In this document: piece after piece, positions 32,700 to 40,249 of the stretch
Position numbering within the stretch: position 1 is the stretch's first letter
How the letters are laid out: each line of letters opens with the position of its first letter
Assembly: GCA_910587155.1 (NCBI GenBank)
Contig: CAJULA010000017.1
Span: forward strand, 21,334 to 85,333
Length of the DNA: 64,000 nucleotides
Direction of reading: 5' to 3'
Origin: an uncultured Lachnospiraceae bacterium
GTDB taxonomy: Bacteria; Bacillota; Clostridia; Lachnospirales; Lachnospiraceae
Notes under the pieces: generated by a model
What the model was told of the DNA's origin: nothing
Databases searched by the model: none
What the model saw: the letters and a program-made list of their open reading frames with translations, nothing else
Program-made: the position numbers and the translations under genes

Positions 32700-33824
32700 T
32701 TATTTCAGTTCCAGGCCTTCCATCAGTTGGTGGAGTGCGTAGGCGTAGATCTGTGTGTTTTTTTCTATGTCACAGATGCGCATCCATTCGTCCGGCATAT
32801 GGCCGATGCCTTTCTGGCCTTTGAAGCTGGGGCCGAATGGTACGATGTTTTTCACCACTTTGGCATAGCTGCCGCCGGTGGTGGTCACTGCGCTGCCGTC
32901 CTCATGCATGATTTCCTCATAAACGCGTTCCAGTGTCTTGATCAGGTAGGTGTCTTTATCGAAAAAGACAGGATCAATGTTGGAATCCAGAATAAGGATC
33001 ATATGCTCGCTGCAGAGCTTGCGCAGGGATTCGGTCATCGTTTCCAGCTTATAGGACGCCGGATAGCTGGAAACCAGTGTCAGGCCACAGCTGTCAGCAT
33101 CCTCAAAGAGTTCAACCTTGCGCACCTGGTTCTTGCCAAACTCTTCATCGGAGTAGTCGATGCCCAGGCTGGCAGCCAGATCGTTTTTGTTTAAGATAAA
33201 ACGATTGACAAAGCCGTAGAGCTCTTCGGTCCTGTCTTTGGGCAGGCTGTAACGGAATGCGGCCCGGCCGCGCTCCGCATAGATCACCGGATATTTGACA
33301 TCAGGTGTCCAGCCCATCAGAGGGTATTTATGGTCTTTGAAATACCACTTCATATCCTCCATCCCGGTTTCTTCATTGGTGCCGAATATGATTTTGACAC
33401 GGATGGGGAACTCATAACCGAGATCCATCAATGTCTTGAGCGCATACATGCAGCAGAATGTGGGGCCTTTATTGTCAAGGACACCTCTTGCATACAAAGT
33501 GCCGTCTTTTTCCGTACAGACAAAGGGATCGGTCTTCCACACGCCGTCCACATCCACCACATCCAGGTGGCCCACGCAGGCAATATAGTCTTCGGTATCA
33601 GGGCCGCAGGCTGCAATGCCCACCTGATTGCCCACGTTCTCTGTCTCGAATCCCAGACGACGCGCAATGCTGAGCGCTTCCTTAAGGCAGTCTGCCACTC
33701 GTTTTCCGTAAGGTTCCTCCGGTGTCGCCGTATCCTGCCGGGAGTCCATACCGCAGATTGTTTTAATATCTTCCACCAGTTCCGGAAGAAGTTCGCTTAC
33801 ATGGTTTATAATTTTCTCTTTCAT
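32700..33824 (-). CDS. M20 family metallopeptidase
   Basis: 374 residues. Metal ligands appear in GHLDVVDVDGVW, GVLDNKGPTF and FGTNEETGMED, with a lid domain in the middle and TTTGGSYAKVVKNIVPFG plus GHMPDEWM at the C-terminus. It resembles PepV/Sapep-type dipeptidases but is shorter. It probably cleaves dipeptides or N-acyl amino acids in the cytoplasm with two metal ions. Two bases separate it from the glycosylasparaginase gene, so it is in the same operon and may process the released Asn-peptide. Confidence 0.92.
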   Translation of the reverse strand: MKEKIINHVSELLPELVEDIKTICGMDSRQDTATPEEPYGKRVADCLKEALSIARRLGFETENVGNQVGIAACGPDTEDYIACVGHLDVVDVDGVWKTDPFVCTEKDGTLYARGVLDNKGPTFCCMYALKTLMDLGYEFPIRVKIIFGTNEETGMEDMKWYFKDHKYPLMGWTPDVKYPVIYAERGRAAFRYSLPKDRTEELYGFVNRFILNKNDLAASLGIDYSDEEFGKNQVRKVELFEDADSCGLTLVSSYPASYKLETMTESLRKLCSEHMILILDSNIDPVFFDKDTYLIKTLERVYEEIMHEDGSAVTTTGGSYAKVVKNIVPFGPSFKGQKGIGHMPDEWMRICDIEKNTQIYAYALHQLMEGLELK

Positions 33825-33826
33825 CT

Positions 33827-34780
33827 CTATTCCTCAACCGGCGCCATACGCACACGCATATATTCTTCCAGCCACTCTTTGGATGCCTCTTCAAAGGTGC
33901 AGTGGCCATCATCTTCTCTCGTGACCAGATAAACGATGGGAGGCTGATCCTGTGTGGCAACACTGAAGGAAAATCCGCCAATATTGGTAGCACAGCCAAA
34001 TTCCCCTTTGTTGTTCATTGCCACGACAGACAGATCGCCCGCTTCTCCCCGTTTTGCTTTCAGCTTCTGATCAAGGTCGTTTACGGCTTTCTCACATGCC
34101 TCCTGGGGTGTCAGGCCCTCTTTCATCAGGCGGACGATCTCATAGGAAATACAGCCTTTCATCAGATCCTCACCCAGTCCGGTGGCCGTCGCGCCGCCCA
34201 CTTCAGAATCCGCATAAAAGCCCGAACCCACAATGGGAGAATCTCCCACACGGCCGCTCCGTTTCATAAACAGGCCGCTCGTGCTGGTAGCCGCTGTTAC
34301 GGTCCCGGACTGATCCAGACATACCATGCCCACCGTATCGTGGCCGTCGTAGGGCTTCAGTTCCTGATCCAATTCTTTTTTCTTTTTGCGGTAAAAAGCC
34401 TTCGCACGATCGGTAAGCATTTCTTTTTCTTCAAATTGGAACTCGCGCGCATATTTTTCGGCTCCGGCTCCTACCAGTACATTGTTCACCTTTTCCCCAC
34501 TGAGTTTTCTGGCAATGCTGATCGGATTGGCGAAATCCTTGATCGCTCCCAGCGCTCCCACGCTCATGGTATCCCCGTCCATATAGCCGGCATCCAGTTC
34601 CACAATCTGCTCCTCATTGGGCAGTCCGCCGTAACCCACTGATTTATAGTAAGGGAAGTCCTCCACCGCACGGATGGCAGTCTCAATGGCGCTGCCTGAG
34701 GTTTCCCCCTTTTTCAGCATTTCATCTGCCTGTTCTATCCCTTCCTTTGCCATTCTCCATGTGGCTATGATTCCATACAT
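33827..34780 (-). CDS. Glycosylasparaginase-type N-terminal nucleophile hydrolase
   Basis: 317 residues. The N-terminal part (IIATWRMAKEGIEQADEML, SVGYGGLPNEEQIVELDAGY, NPISIARKL) is followed by the self-cleavage site HDTVGMV, where Thr149 would become the nucleophile. Later motifs are KRSGRVGDSPIVGSGFY and GGATATGLGEDLM. The TW near the start, SVGYGG, MDG and GDSPI fit N4-(beta-GlcNAc)-Asn hydrolases better than isoaspartyl peptidases. It would split GlcNAc from asparagine. There is no signal peptide, so the substrate must be imported. It sits between peptidase genes and downstream of the PTS genes. Confidence 0.92.
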   Translation of the reverse strand: MYGIIATWRMAKEGIEQADEMLKKGETSGSAIETAIRAVEDFPYYKSVGYGGLPNEEQIVELDAGYMDGDTMSVGALGAIKDFANPISIARKLSGEKVNNVLVGAGAEKYAREFQFEEKEMLTDRAKAFYRKKKKELDQELKPYDGHDTVGMVCLDQSGTVTAATSTSGLFMKRSGRVGDSPIVGSGFYADSEVGGATATGLGEDLMKGCISYEIVRLMKEGLTPQEACEKAVNDLDQKLKAKRGEAGDLSVVAMNNKGEFGCATNIGGFSFSVATQDQPPIVYLVTREDDGHCTFEEASKEWLEEYMRVRMAPVEE

Positions 34781-34848
34781 ATCATTTCCTCCTGCCTTAT
34801 ATCATGTTTTCACGATCTGTGCAGCAAATACGCAGATCTGCCTGTTCA

Positions 34849-35922
34849 TCAGGCTCCATTGTTACTTATCTGTTTAAATATCTCATCATCCATATCCTTT
34901 ACCAGTTCACAGAGCAGACGGATGCAGGCCTCCACATCATCCTCGTGGATGATGCTGTGGTTGGTGTGCATATACCGGATGGGTATGGATAAGGTCATGT
35001 TAAGGATTCCCTCAAATGCCTTGTGTATATTGCCGGAATCCGTGCCGCCTTTGTTAAATACCGCATACTGACAGGGGATATCATGCTTTTTGCAGATACG
35101 TTCCACATACCGCACCAATCCCCTGGGCGCAATGGAATTGGAGTCAATCATTGACAGCACCACACCTTTGCCAAGGCTACAGATATTATGGTTGGCCGGG
35201 GTATCACCGGCTAATGTGGTGTCGATCGCAAAGGCGATGTCCGGGTGCACAGCCTCTGTGGCGGTCCTGGCCCCCCGAAGCCCCGGCTCTTCCTGCACGG
35301 TATTGGCCAGGTAAAGCGGTGTGTGCACCGTATCTTTCAGTTTTTCCGCCACTTCTGCCATGATATAGTTTCCGATCCGGTCGTCAAAGGCTTTACAGGA
35401 AATATATTTGGGATTGTTCATCACCTCAAAATGTGCCCAGGGAGCGACCATATCCCCCACGGCAATTCCCAGAGAAAGCACTTCTTCCCGATCCGCCACA
35501 CCCAGATCCAGATAGATGTCTTCCATGGCAACGGTCTTATTGCGGATCTCCTGCGGCAGCCCGTGTGTCGCCATACTGCCCATCAGTGCGGCATATTTCT
35601 TTTTCTCTCTTGTGACAATCGTGTACCACTGGCCCAGAACCATATGGCTCCACCAGCTTCCCACCGGGCGCACCCGGATAAAGCCGTTATCGTCGATGCT
35701 CTCTACCATAAAGCCTACTTCGTCCATATGGGCGGCAATCATCATTTTCGGGCCCTGCGCATCCACACACTTGAGCCCGACCACACTGCCGAGCCTGTCC
35801 CTGATACAGCCAATGCCAAGGCTCTCATATTCTTTTGCCAGCATCTCTCCCGCTTCCTGTTCAAAGGAAGAGATTCCGCAGACAGAACATATCTTTTCCA
35901 ATCTTTCCAAATTCATCATCAC
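34849..35922 (-). CDS. M42 family aminopeptidase
   Basis: 357 residues. All M42 metal and catalytic residues are visible: AAHMDEVGF, CKAFDDRIGNY, NTVQEEPGLRGA (catalytic Glu pair), AFAIDTTLAGD and YMHTNHSIIHEDD. Such enzymes form dodecameric tetrahedra that trim short peptides in the cytoplasm. The start codons ATGATGATG overlap the stop of the upstream paralogue by 4 bases, so synthesis of the two is coupled. It is about 70 bp upstream of the glycosylasparaginase gene. Confidence 0.95.
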   Translation of the reverse strand: MMMNLERLEKICSVCGISSFEQEAGEMLAKEYESLGIGCIRDRLGSVVGLKCVDAQGPKMMIAAHMDEVGFMVESIDDNGFIRVRPVGSWWSHMVLGQWYTIVTREKKKYAALMGSMATHGLPQEIRNKTVAMEDIYLDLGVADREEVLSLGIAVGDMVAPWAHFEVMNNPKYISCKAFDDRIGNYIMAEVAEKLKDTVHTPLYLANTVQEEPGLRGARTATEAVHPDIAFAIDTTLAGDTPANHNICSLGKGVVLSMIDSNSIAPRGLVRYVERICKKHDIPCQYAVFNKGGTDSGNIHKAFEGILNMTLSIPIRYMHTNHSIIHEDDVEACIRLLCELVKDMDDEIFKQISNNGA

Positions 35923-36938
35923 TTGTCACCCAGTCCGAATCCTGCAATTTTTTCAGAATCAATGGTTTTCAGATATGCAGCCAGGCTCTCTGTCAGCGCG
36001 TCCACATCACCGGCCCTGCATATCTCATTGGCACTGCCCATATGATCCATGGCGATGCCCGCACTGACCGCCGGTGTTCCTTTTAATGTCTTATGAATAA
36101 AGGAACCGTCATTTCCCGTTATCCCGAAATAGGGTTTTGTCTCTGTTTTTTCCGCAAAGTCATGCAAAAGGGACTGGGCAGGAAGCATCTGTCTGTCATA
36201 ATACCCCAGTATCACACCGTCTCCCACACCAATCTTGTGTTTGGCAGTATCAAACGCCGTCAGAGCAATGGCCGCATCCGGGCGGATCACATAGGTGGCG
36301 GTCTTCGTTCCTCTAAATCCGATCACGGACTGGGCAATGCATCCGACTGCCAGATGGAAGTCAAATTCCGTATCTTTTACCCGTTCGAGCAGTTCCAGCG
36401 TCACTTCATTCAACACTCTGGGGAACAGCGCTTTCGACATGATAATTCCGTCCTTTTCACTGTAGTCACCGGCAAATCCGACCAGATCACCCGGATGCAC
36501 CAGCTCTTTCAGTTCCTCGCCGGAAAGACCACAGGTGATAAATAAGTCATCCGCATTTTTCACCTCGCAGGAATCTTCCAGTGATTTTTTATCCATCCCG
36601 ATCACACCGTCAATACAGGTGTCCTCTCTTGTCAGGATACGCACCCGCTGATGCAGCAGCGAACTGCATGCCAGATGCTCCAGCGGAATGAAGGAAAGGG
36701 TGCCTTCCTTTTTCACCTCTGAAATCATCAATCCCACTTCATCCAGAGGGGAAGCGATCATAAAGGTTTGTGCCCTTGGATTTTTTGATTTTTTGATCGC
36801 AAAGAGTGATCCCAGACGATCAGCCTTGATCTCATCGCATAAAGGCTCATAGCTCTCCCGAAGTATCCTGGCCGCCCCATGCTCCGCGCTGCTGACCCCG
36901 AAACTGTTACATAGTTTTTCTAATCTGCCTGTGTTCAT
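35919..36938 (-). CDS. M42 paralogue lacking metal ligands (probable pseudoenzyme)
   Basis: 339 residues from ATG 36938, behind AAGGAGAGG. It aligns along its whole length with the next M42 gene, but key positions differ: AHMDEVG becomes ASPLDEVG, KAFDDR becomes KALFPR, QEEPGLRG becomes AQSVIGFRG, and MHTNHSIIH becomes MDHMGSANE. Both zinc-binding His, the bridging Asp and the catalytic Glu pair are gone, though the fold (DRLGSLFAIKK, GNDGSFIHKTLKGTPAVS) is kept and the frame is open. I infer a non-catalytic subunit or sensor that partners the active enzyme. Confidence 0.85.
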   Translation of the reverse strand: MNTGRLEKLCNSFGVSSAEHGAARILRESYEPLCDEIKADRLGSLFAIKKSKNPRAQTFMIASPLDEVGLMISEVKKEGTLSFIPLEHLACSSLLHQRVRILTREDTCIDGVIGMDKKSLEDSCEVKNADDLFITCGLSGEELKELVHPGDLVGFAGDYSEKDGIIMSKALFPRVLNEVTLELLERVKDTEFDFHLAVGCIAQSVIGFRGTKTATYVIRPDAAIALTAFDTAKHKIGVGDGVILGYYDRQMLPAQSLLHDFAEKTETKPYFGITGNDGSFIHKTLKGTPAVSAGIAMDHMGSANEICRAGDVDALTESLAAYLKTIDSEKIAGFGLGDK

Positions 36939-36958
36939 ACCTCTCCTTTTTGAAAAGA

Positions 36959-36999
36959 CCGCCGCAAAATCCATTTTATGAAAAATCCTTTTGCGGCGG
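36959..36999 (-). other. Intercistronic 11-bp hairpin
   Basis: CCGCCGCAAAA (36959-36969) pairs with TTTTGCGGCGG (36989-36999), perfect. On the minus strand it is followed by TCTTTTC and then the ribosome site of the M42 paralogue; it may act as a partial terminator or mRNA stabiliser between the GrdB-like gene and the peptidase genes. Confidence 0.65.
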
Positions 37000-37020
37000 C
37001 ACTTTTAAATTTTTATATAC

Positions 37021-37545
37021 TTAATAGCAAACCCGACTGCGGACATTCTCAAGCTCTGCCGACTCCTCTACGGTACATTTCATAAACTCACATAAATCCG
37101 CAAAGCTGTCATTCAGACCGGTGCCGCCTTTTTTCGGCATTTTCAGTATAGGCGTTTTGTCTTTGTAAGCCGCGATCGTATCTCCGTTTTCAACAGACAT
37201 CATGGCACAAGACTTAATATCCGTGTTCTCCAGAATGGAAGTGGAAATCATGGCAGCCATGCGGGCATAATCCGGGTAGTTGAAGCAGGGTCCGCACAAA
37301 ACGAAGTCCGGATTTACCTTTTTCGCCATAGCTGTCATCTTTTTTACAACCTCTTCCTCATGGTTCTGAAAGTACTCATTGCCGCAGTACAGTGTGGCTG
37401 CAACCTGCGCTCCGATCTTTTCAAAATGCGGCTCCAGCATCAGAGAGGAACCGACACCGCCTTTTACGGCAGTCAGGCCCACGTTCGGATTGGATTTTCC
37501 GCCGGCCCCCGCCAGACCCTGATCAAAAATCAACACAACTTTCAT
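37021..37545 (-). CDS. Short GrdB-like protein (N-terminal domain only)
   Basis: 174 residues. The sequence MKVVLIFDQGLAGAGGKSN, then VAATLYCGNEYFQNHEEEVV and PDFVLCGPCFNYPDYARMA, follows the N-terminal domain of GrdB, the selenoprotein B subunit of glycine, sarcosine and betaine reductases (around 430 residues). The Sec/Cys-containing C-terminal half is absent and no in-frame TGA is seen, so this is a stand-alone domain. It may be what databases call a GrdB-related putative oxidoreductase. Its Cys residues (LYCG, LCGPC) could be redox-active. Placed between PTS IIC and peptidase genes; the role is unknown. Confidence 0.8.
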   Translation of the reverse strand: MKVVLIFDQGLAGAGGKSNPNVGLTAVKGGVGSSLMLEPHFEKIGAQVAATLYCGNEYFQNHEEEVVKKMTAMAKKVNPDFVLCGPCFNYPDYARMAAMISTSILENTDIKSCAMMSVENGDTIAAYKDKTPILKMPKKGGTGLNDSFADLCEFMKCTVEESAELENVRSRVCY

Positions 37546-37578
37546 ATTCAGCCTCCTGTTGTTTCCGGTGGATTGTCA

Positions 37579-38931
37579 TTAATCCAGTTCCAGATCGTCA
37601 AAGGACAGATCGTCCAGTTCATCGCCCTCATTGCCTGCTGCGCTTTCTTCCTGCATATATCTCTGATCCAGCAGTTTGAAGAATGGATAATAAATGAGAA
37701 TATCCACAATCAGCATCACAATCTGGACGACAGAACCCATTACCGATCCCGTTACCAGGAATCCGGAGAAGATAATCGGACAGGTCCATGGCAGCTGGAC
37801 ACCCAGCGTAATCGGCATAATGCCCGTAACCGTAGCCAGGTAACCGATAATCGTATTGACAACCGGCGCCAGGATAAACGGAACTGCCATCAGCGGATTC
37901 AGCACGATCGGCAGACCGAAAATAAGCGGCTCATTGATACCGAAAATTCCGGCCGGCAGTGACAGTCTGCCCAGCGTTTTCATACGGTTGGACTTTCCAA
38001 GGAAGGCCATCATGATAACAAGACCCAGTGTGGAACCGCCGCCGCCGAAGTTACAGAAGAAATCTGAGAAGCCTGCGGTGAAGATGTTGGTCATTTCCAG
38101 ACCTGCCTGTGCAGCTTCGTAGTTTTCAACTGTCAGCACTTTATGGATCGGGCTGAAGATCGTATTGGTTACAGCCGGTCCATTGATACCGAAGAACCAG
38201 AACAGTGTGGAGAGGAACTGGTAAATCACCTCAAATCCGGACAGTTTGCCCAGACCCACCAGCGGTGTCTGCAGTACTTTATAAATGAAATAATGTACAT
38301 ATTCAAAAGATGTATGGTCGAATATAATGCCTACAACAAAGAATATTGTCATCGCTATGGCGGAAGGAATCAGGGAAGCAAAGGATTCCATAACCATGGG
38401 CGGCACACCGTCAGGCAGACGGATAATCAGTTTCTTCTTGATCGCCCATGCATAAATTTCCACAGATAAAATTGCCGTAAGCATTGCCAGGAACATACCT
38501 GCAGTACCCAGGAAGGTAAACTGGAAGCCGCTGAAAGATGCCGCTTCTGCCGCCCCTTCCAGTTCCACGAATGTCTTCTGTGGTGTGATGATCAGAAAAC
38601 ATACCATTGCCACCACGCCACCGGCGATTCGGTTTTCCAGACCCTTTTCCCTTGCATAACAGTACCCGATACTCAGAACACCAAGGAGTGCCACACAGTC
38701 AAACGCGATGGCGGACACTCTGCCCAGATATGCGTCCCATCCTTCTCCGAATATCGAGGTCATCATATTCAGAAAACCTTCCAGCGGGAAGTTGGAGATC
38801 AGCAGGAAAATGGAACCTACAATGGTAATCGGAACCGTAACCAGAAAGCCGTCACGGATCGCGATCAGTATCTTGTTCCTGGAGAGCACATTGGCAATGG
38901 GCATCAGGATTTTTTCAAGTTTCTGCATCAT
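37579..38931 (-). CDS. PTS Lac/chitobiose-type EIIC permease
   Basis: 450 residues, polytopic. Family hallmarks are RDGFLVTVPITIVGSIFLLI near the N-terminus, FWFFGINGPAVTNTIFSPIH, GGGGSTLGLVIMMAF and GIFGINEPLIFGLPIVLNP, all of the cellobiose/lichenan/diacetylchitobiose IIC type. It forms the sugar channel and works with the IIB and IIA encoded just upstream. The acidic C-terminus (DELDDLSFDDLELD) is unusual. A disaccharide or small amino-sugar glycoside is the likely cargo. The start lies 3 bp after the IIB stop. Confidence 0.94.
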   Translation of the reverse strand: MMQKLEKILMPIANVLSRNKILIAIRDGFLVTVPITIVGSIFLLISNFPLEGFLNMMTSIFGEGWDAYLGRVSAIAFDCVALLGVLSIGYCYAREKGLENRIAGGVVAMVCFLIITPQKTFVELEGAAEAASFSGFQFTFLGTAGMFLAMLTAILSVEIYAWAIKKKLIIRLPDGVPPMVMESFASLIPSAIAMTIFFVVGIIFDHTSFEYVHYFIYKVLQTPLVGLGKLSGFEVIYQFLSTLFWFFGINGPAVTNTIFSPIHKVLTVENYEAAQAGLEMTNIFTAGFSDFFCNFGGGGSTLGLVIMMAFLGKSNRMKTLGRLSLPAGIFGINEPLIFGLPIVLNPLMAVPFILAPVVNTIIGYLATVTGIMPITLGVQLPWTCPIIFSGFLVTGSVMGSVVQIVMLIVDILIYYPFFKLLDQRYMQEESAAGNEGDELDDLSFDDLELD

Positions 38932-38934
38932 AAC

Positions 38935-39258
38935 TTATTTTCCTCTACTTTCTTTGTACAGCTTCATCGCTTTCTTTAAAACTCTCTCGCCATCCACATT
39001 GCCGTAGTCAGTGCTGTCAATTACCGATACCACATGCTCCTGGCCATACTTCTCATTCACTTTGTCATAGAGATGCTTCACCTGCGGCCCCAACAGAATC
39101 ACTTCCGGGTTAAACTCACTTACGATGTCGTTCATCTGTGCGTCGGAGAATGCCTTGATCTCGATCGGCAGATCATGCGCATCCGCGGTTTTCTGCATCT
39201 TGCTTGCCAGCAGACTGGTGGACATACCTGCGTTGCAGAATAAATAGAATCTTTTCAT
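38935..39258 (-). CDS. PTS Lac/chitobiose-type EIIB
   Basis: 107 residues. The phosphorylated cysteine is Cys8 in FLFCNAGMSTS-type context (here YLFCNAGMSTSLLASKM), and EVILLGPQVKHLYDKV follows. It takes phosphate from EIIA and passes it to the sugar at the IIC subunit. Normal length for CelA/ChbB proteins. Ordered IIA, IIB, IIC on one transcript, with short gaps. Confidence 0.96.
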   Translation of the reverse strand: MKRFYLFCNAGMSTSLLASKMQKTADAHDLPIEIKAFSDAQMNDIVSEFNPEVILLGPQVKHLYDKVNEKYGQEHVVSVIDSTDYGNVDGERVLKKAMKLYKESRGK

Positions 39259-39277
39259 GGTGTTTTCCTCCTTTCCC

Positions 39278-39586
39278 TCAGTTCACCTTTTTATACAGTT
39301 CGATCAGTTCTACAGCCAGTAACTTGATCGTCTCTGCCGCCATCAGCTGATCCTCGGCATGCATGAGCAGGAGACATACTTCCGTCTTCTCTCCGCCTGC
39401 TTCTTTTGTGATCAGTTCCGCATGCTGTTTGTGCCCGTTTAAGTAGCATGCCTCTCCGTGTTTGATTGCTTCTTCTGCTTTTTCGTAATCTCCCTTTTTT
39501 GCAGCTTCCAGAGCAGAGATATAATCACTCTTTGCCTCCCCTACCGCAGAGATGATCTTAAAACAGATCAGTTCCATTTCTTCCAT
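39278..39586 (-). CDS. PTS Lac/chitobiose-type EIIA
   Basis: 102 residues, all-helical. The active histidine is His76 in EVCLLLMHAEDQLMAAET; GEACYLNGHKQHAELIT lies before it. It forms a trimer and receives phosphate from HPr. Normal length. AGGAGGAAG precedes ATG 39586. It is the first PTS gene of the locus, behind the RDD and PRD genes. Confidence 0.96.
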   Translation of the reverse strand: MEEMELICFKIISAVGEAKSDYISALEAAKKGDYEKAEEAIKHGEACYLNGHKQHAELITKEAGGEKTEVCLLLMHAEDQLMAAETIKLLAVELIELYKKVN

Positions 39587-39614
39587 GATGTCTTCCTCCT
39601 TGTTTTATATGATT

Positions 39615-40190
39615 TTATATATTTTCCGTAAGGATAACTACTTTACTGTCCACCCACAGGTCATGAACCGCCTGCCCTTTTTTGAAGACCATCCAGACAG
39701 AGATCAGAAATACCCCCAGCATAAGATAATTCAGCGCACTTCCCACCGCGCCGGCCGTCAGCATCCTTAGCATCCCTGTCACGTACTGCCCGGTGATCAT
39801 AAAGGAGCCTTCCAGAATCATGATGCCTGCCACCTGCCGCACGGCAAGCCTGCCTGCCGGAAGCAGCCGGTCATCACAGCCGGTAATCCGGATCCGCATC
39901 AGCCTTTTCCCCAGCGTCTGCCCCGGCCATATCCTCAGCGGAATCAGATAATAATAAACGGCGCCGGCCAACAGTCCCAGCAGTCCAGCAATCAGGCCCC
40001 ATGGGGCCTCAAAGAGGGTAATATCCGTATTGATCGCCGTCTCGCCGGTCTGCATATTCCAGAGTATTCCTGCAGGAACCGCACTGAGTGCCGACCCCAG
40101 ATACCAGTCCAGCAAAAAGGCAAAGGTTCGTTTATTCAACGGCGCCGGTATGGCTTTCGGTGCGGCATTTCCGCTCCTGTTTTTCTTCAT
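39615..40190 (-). CDS. RDD family membrane protein
   Basis: 191 residues if started at ATG 40190 (AGAAGGG upstream). A longer form to 40256 would overlap the regulator stop but has a poor ribosome site. A basic N-terminus precedes NKRTFAFLLDWYLGSALSA, the RDD signature region, and three to four membrane helices with GQTLGKRLMRIRITGCDD between. The role of RDD proteins is generally unclear; some move ions. Its place between a PTS regulator and the EIIA gene is conserved only as far as seen here. Confidence 0.87.
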   Translation of the reverse strand: MKKNRSGNAAPKAIPAPLNKRTFAFLLDWYLGSALSAVPAGILWNMQTGETAINTDITLFEAPWGLIAGLLGLLAGAVYYYLIPLRIWPGQTLGKRLMRIRITGCDDRLLPAGRLAVRQVAGIMILEGSFMITGQYVTGMLRMLTAGAVGSALNYLMLGVFLISVWMVFKKGQAVHDLWVDSKVVILTENI

Positions 40191-40249
40191 ATTACCCTTC
40201 TCACTTTCCATCACAGCCCCGCCGGAACCGTAACCCTGTTCCTGTCTGT

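Noticed and set aside
30732..33194. Two long plus-strand open frames of 393 and 420 codons
   Set aside because: They are antisense to cutC and the MupG-type gene and to part of the M20 gene; neither has a ribosome site or a recognisable domain.
37021..37545. GrdB selenoprotein with an in-frame TGA
   Set aside because: The stop is TAA, the conserved selenocysteine region is absent and no SECIS-like extension is seen.
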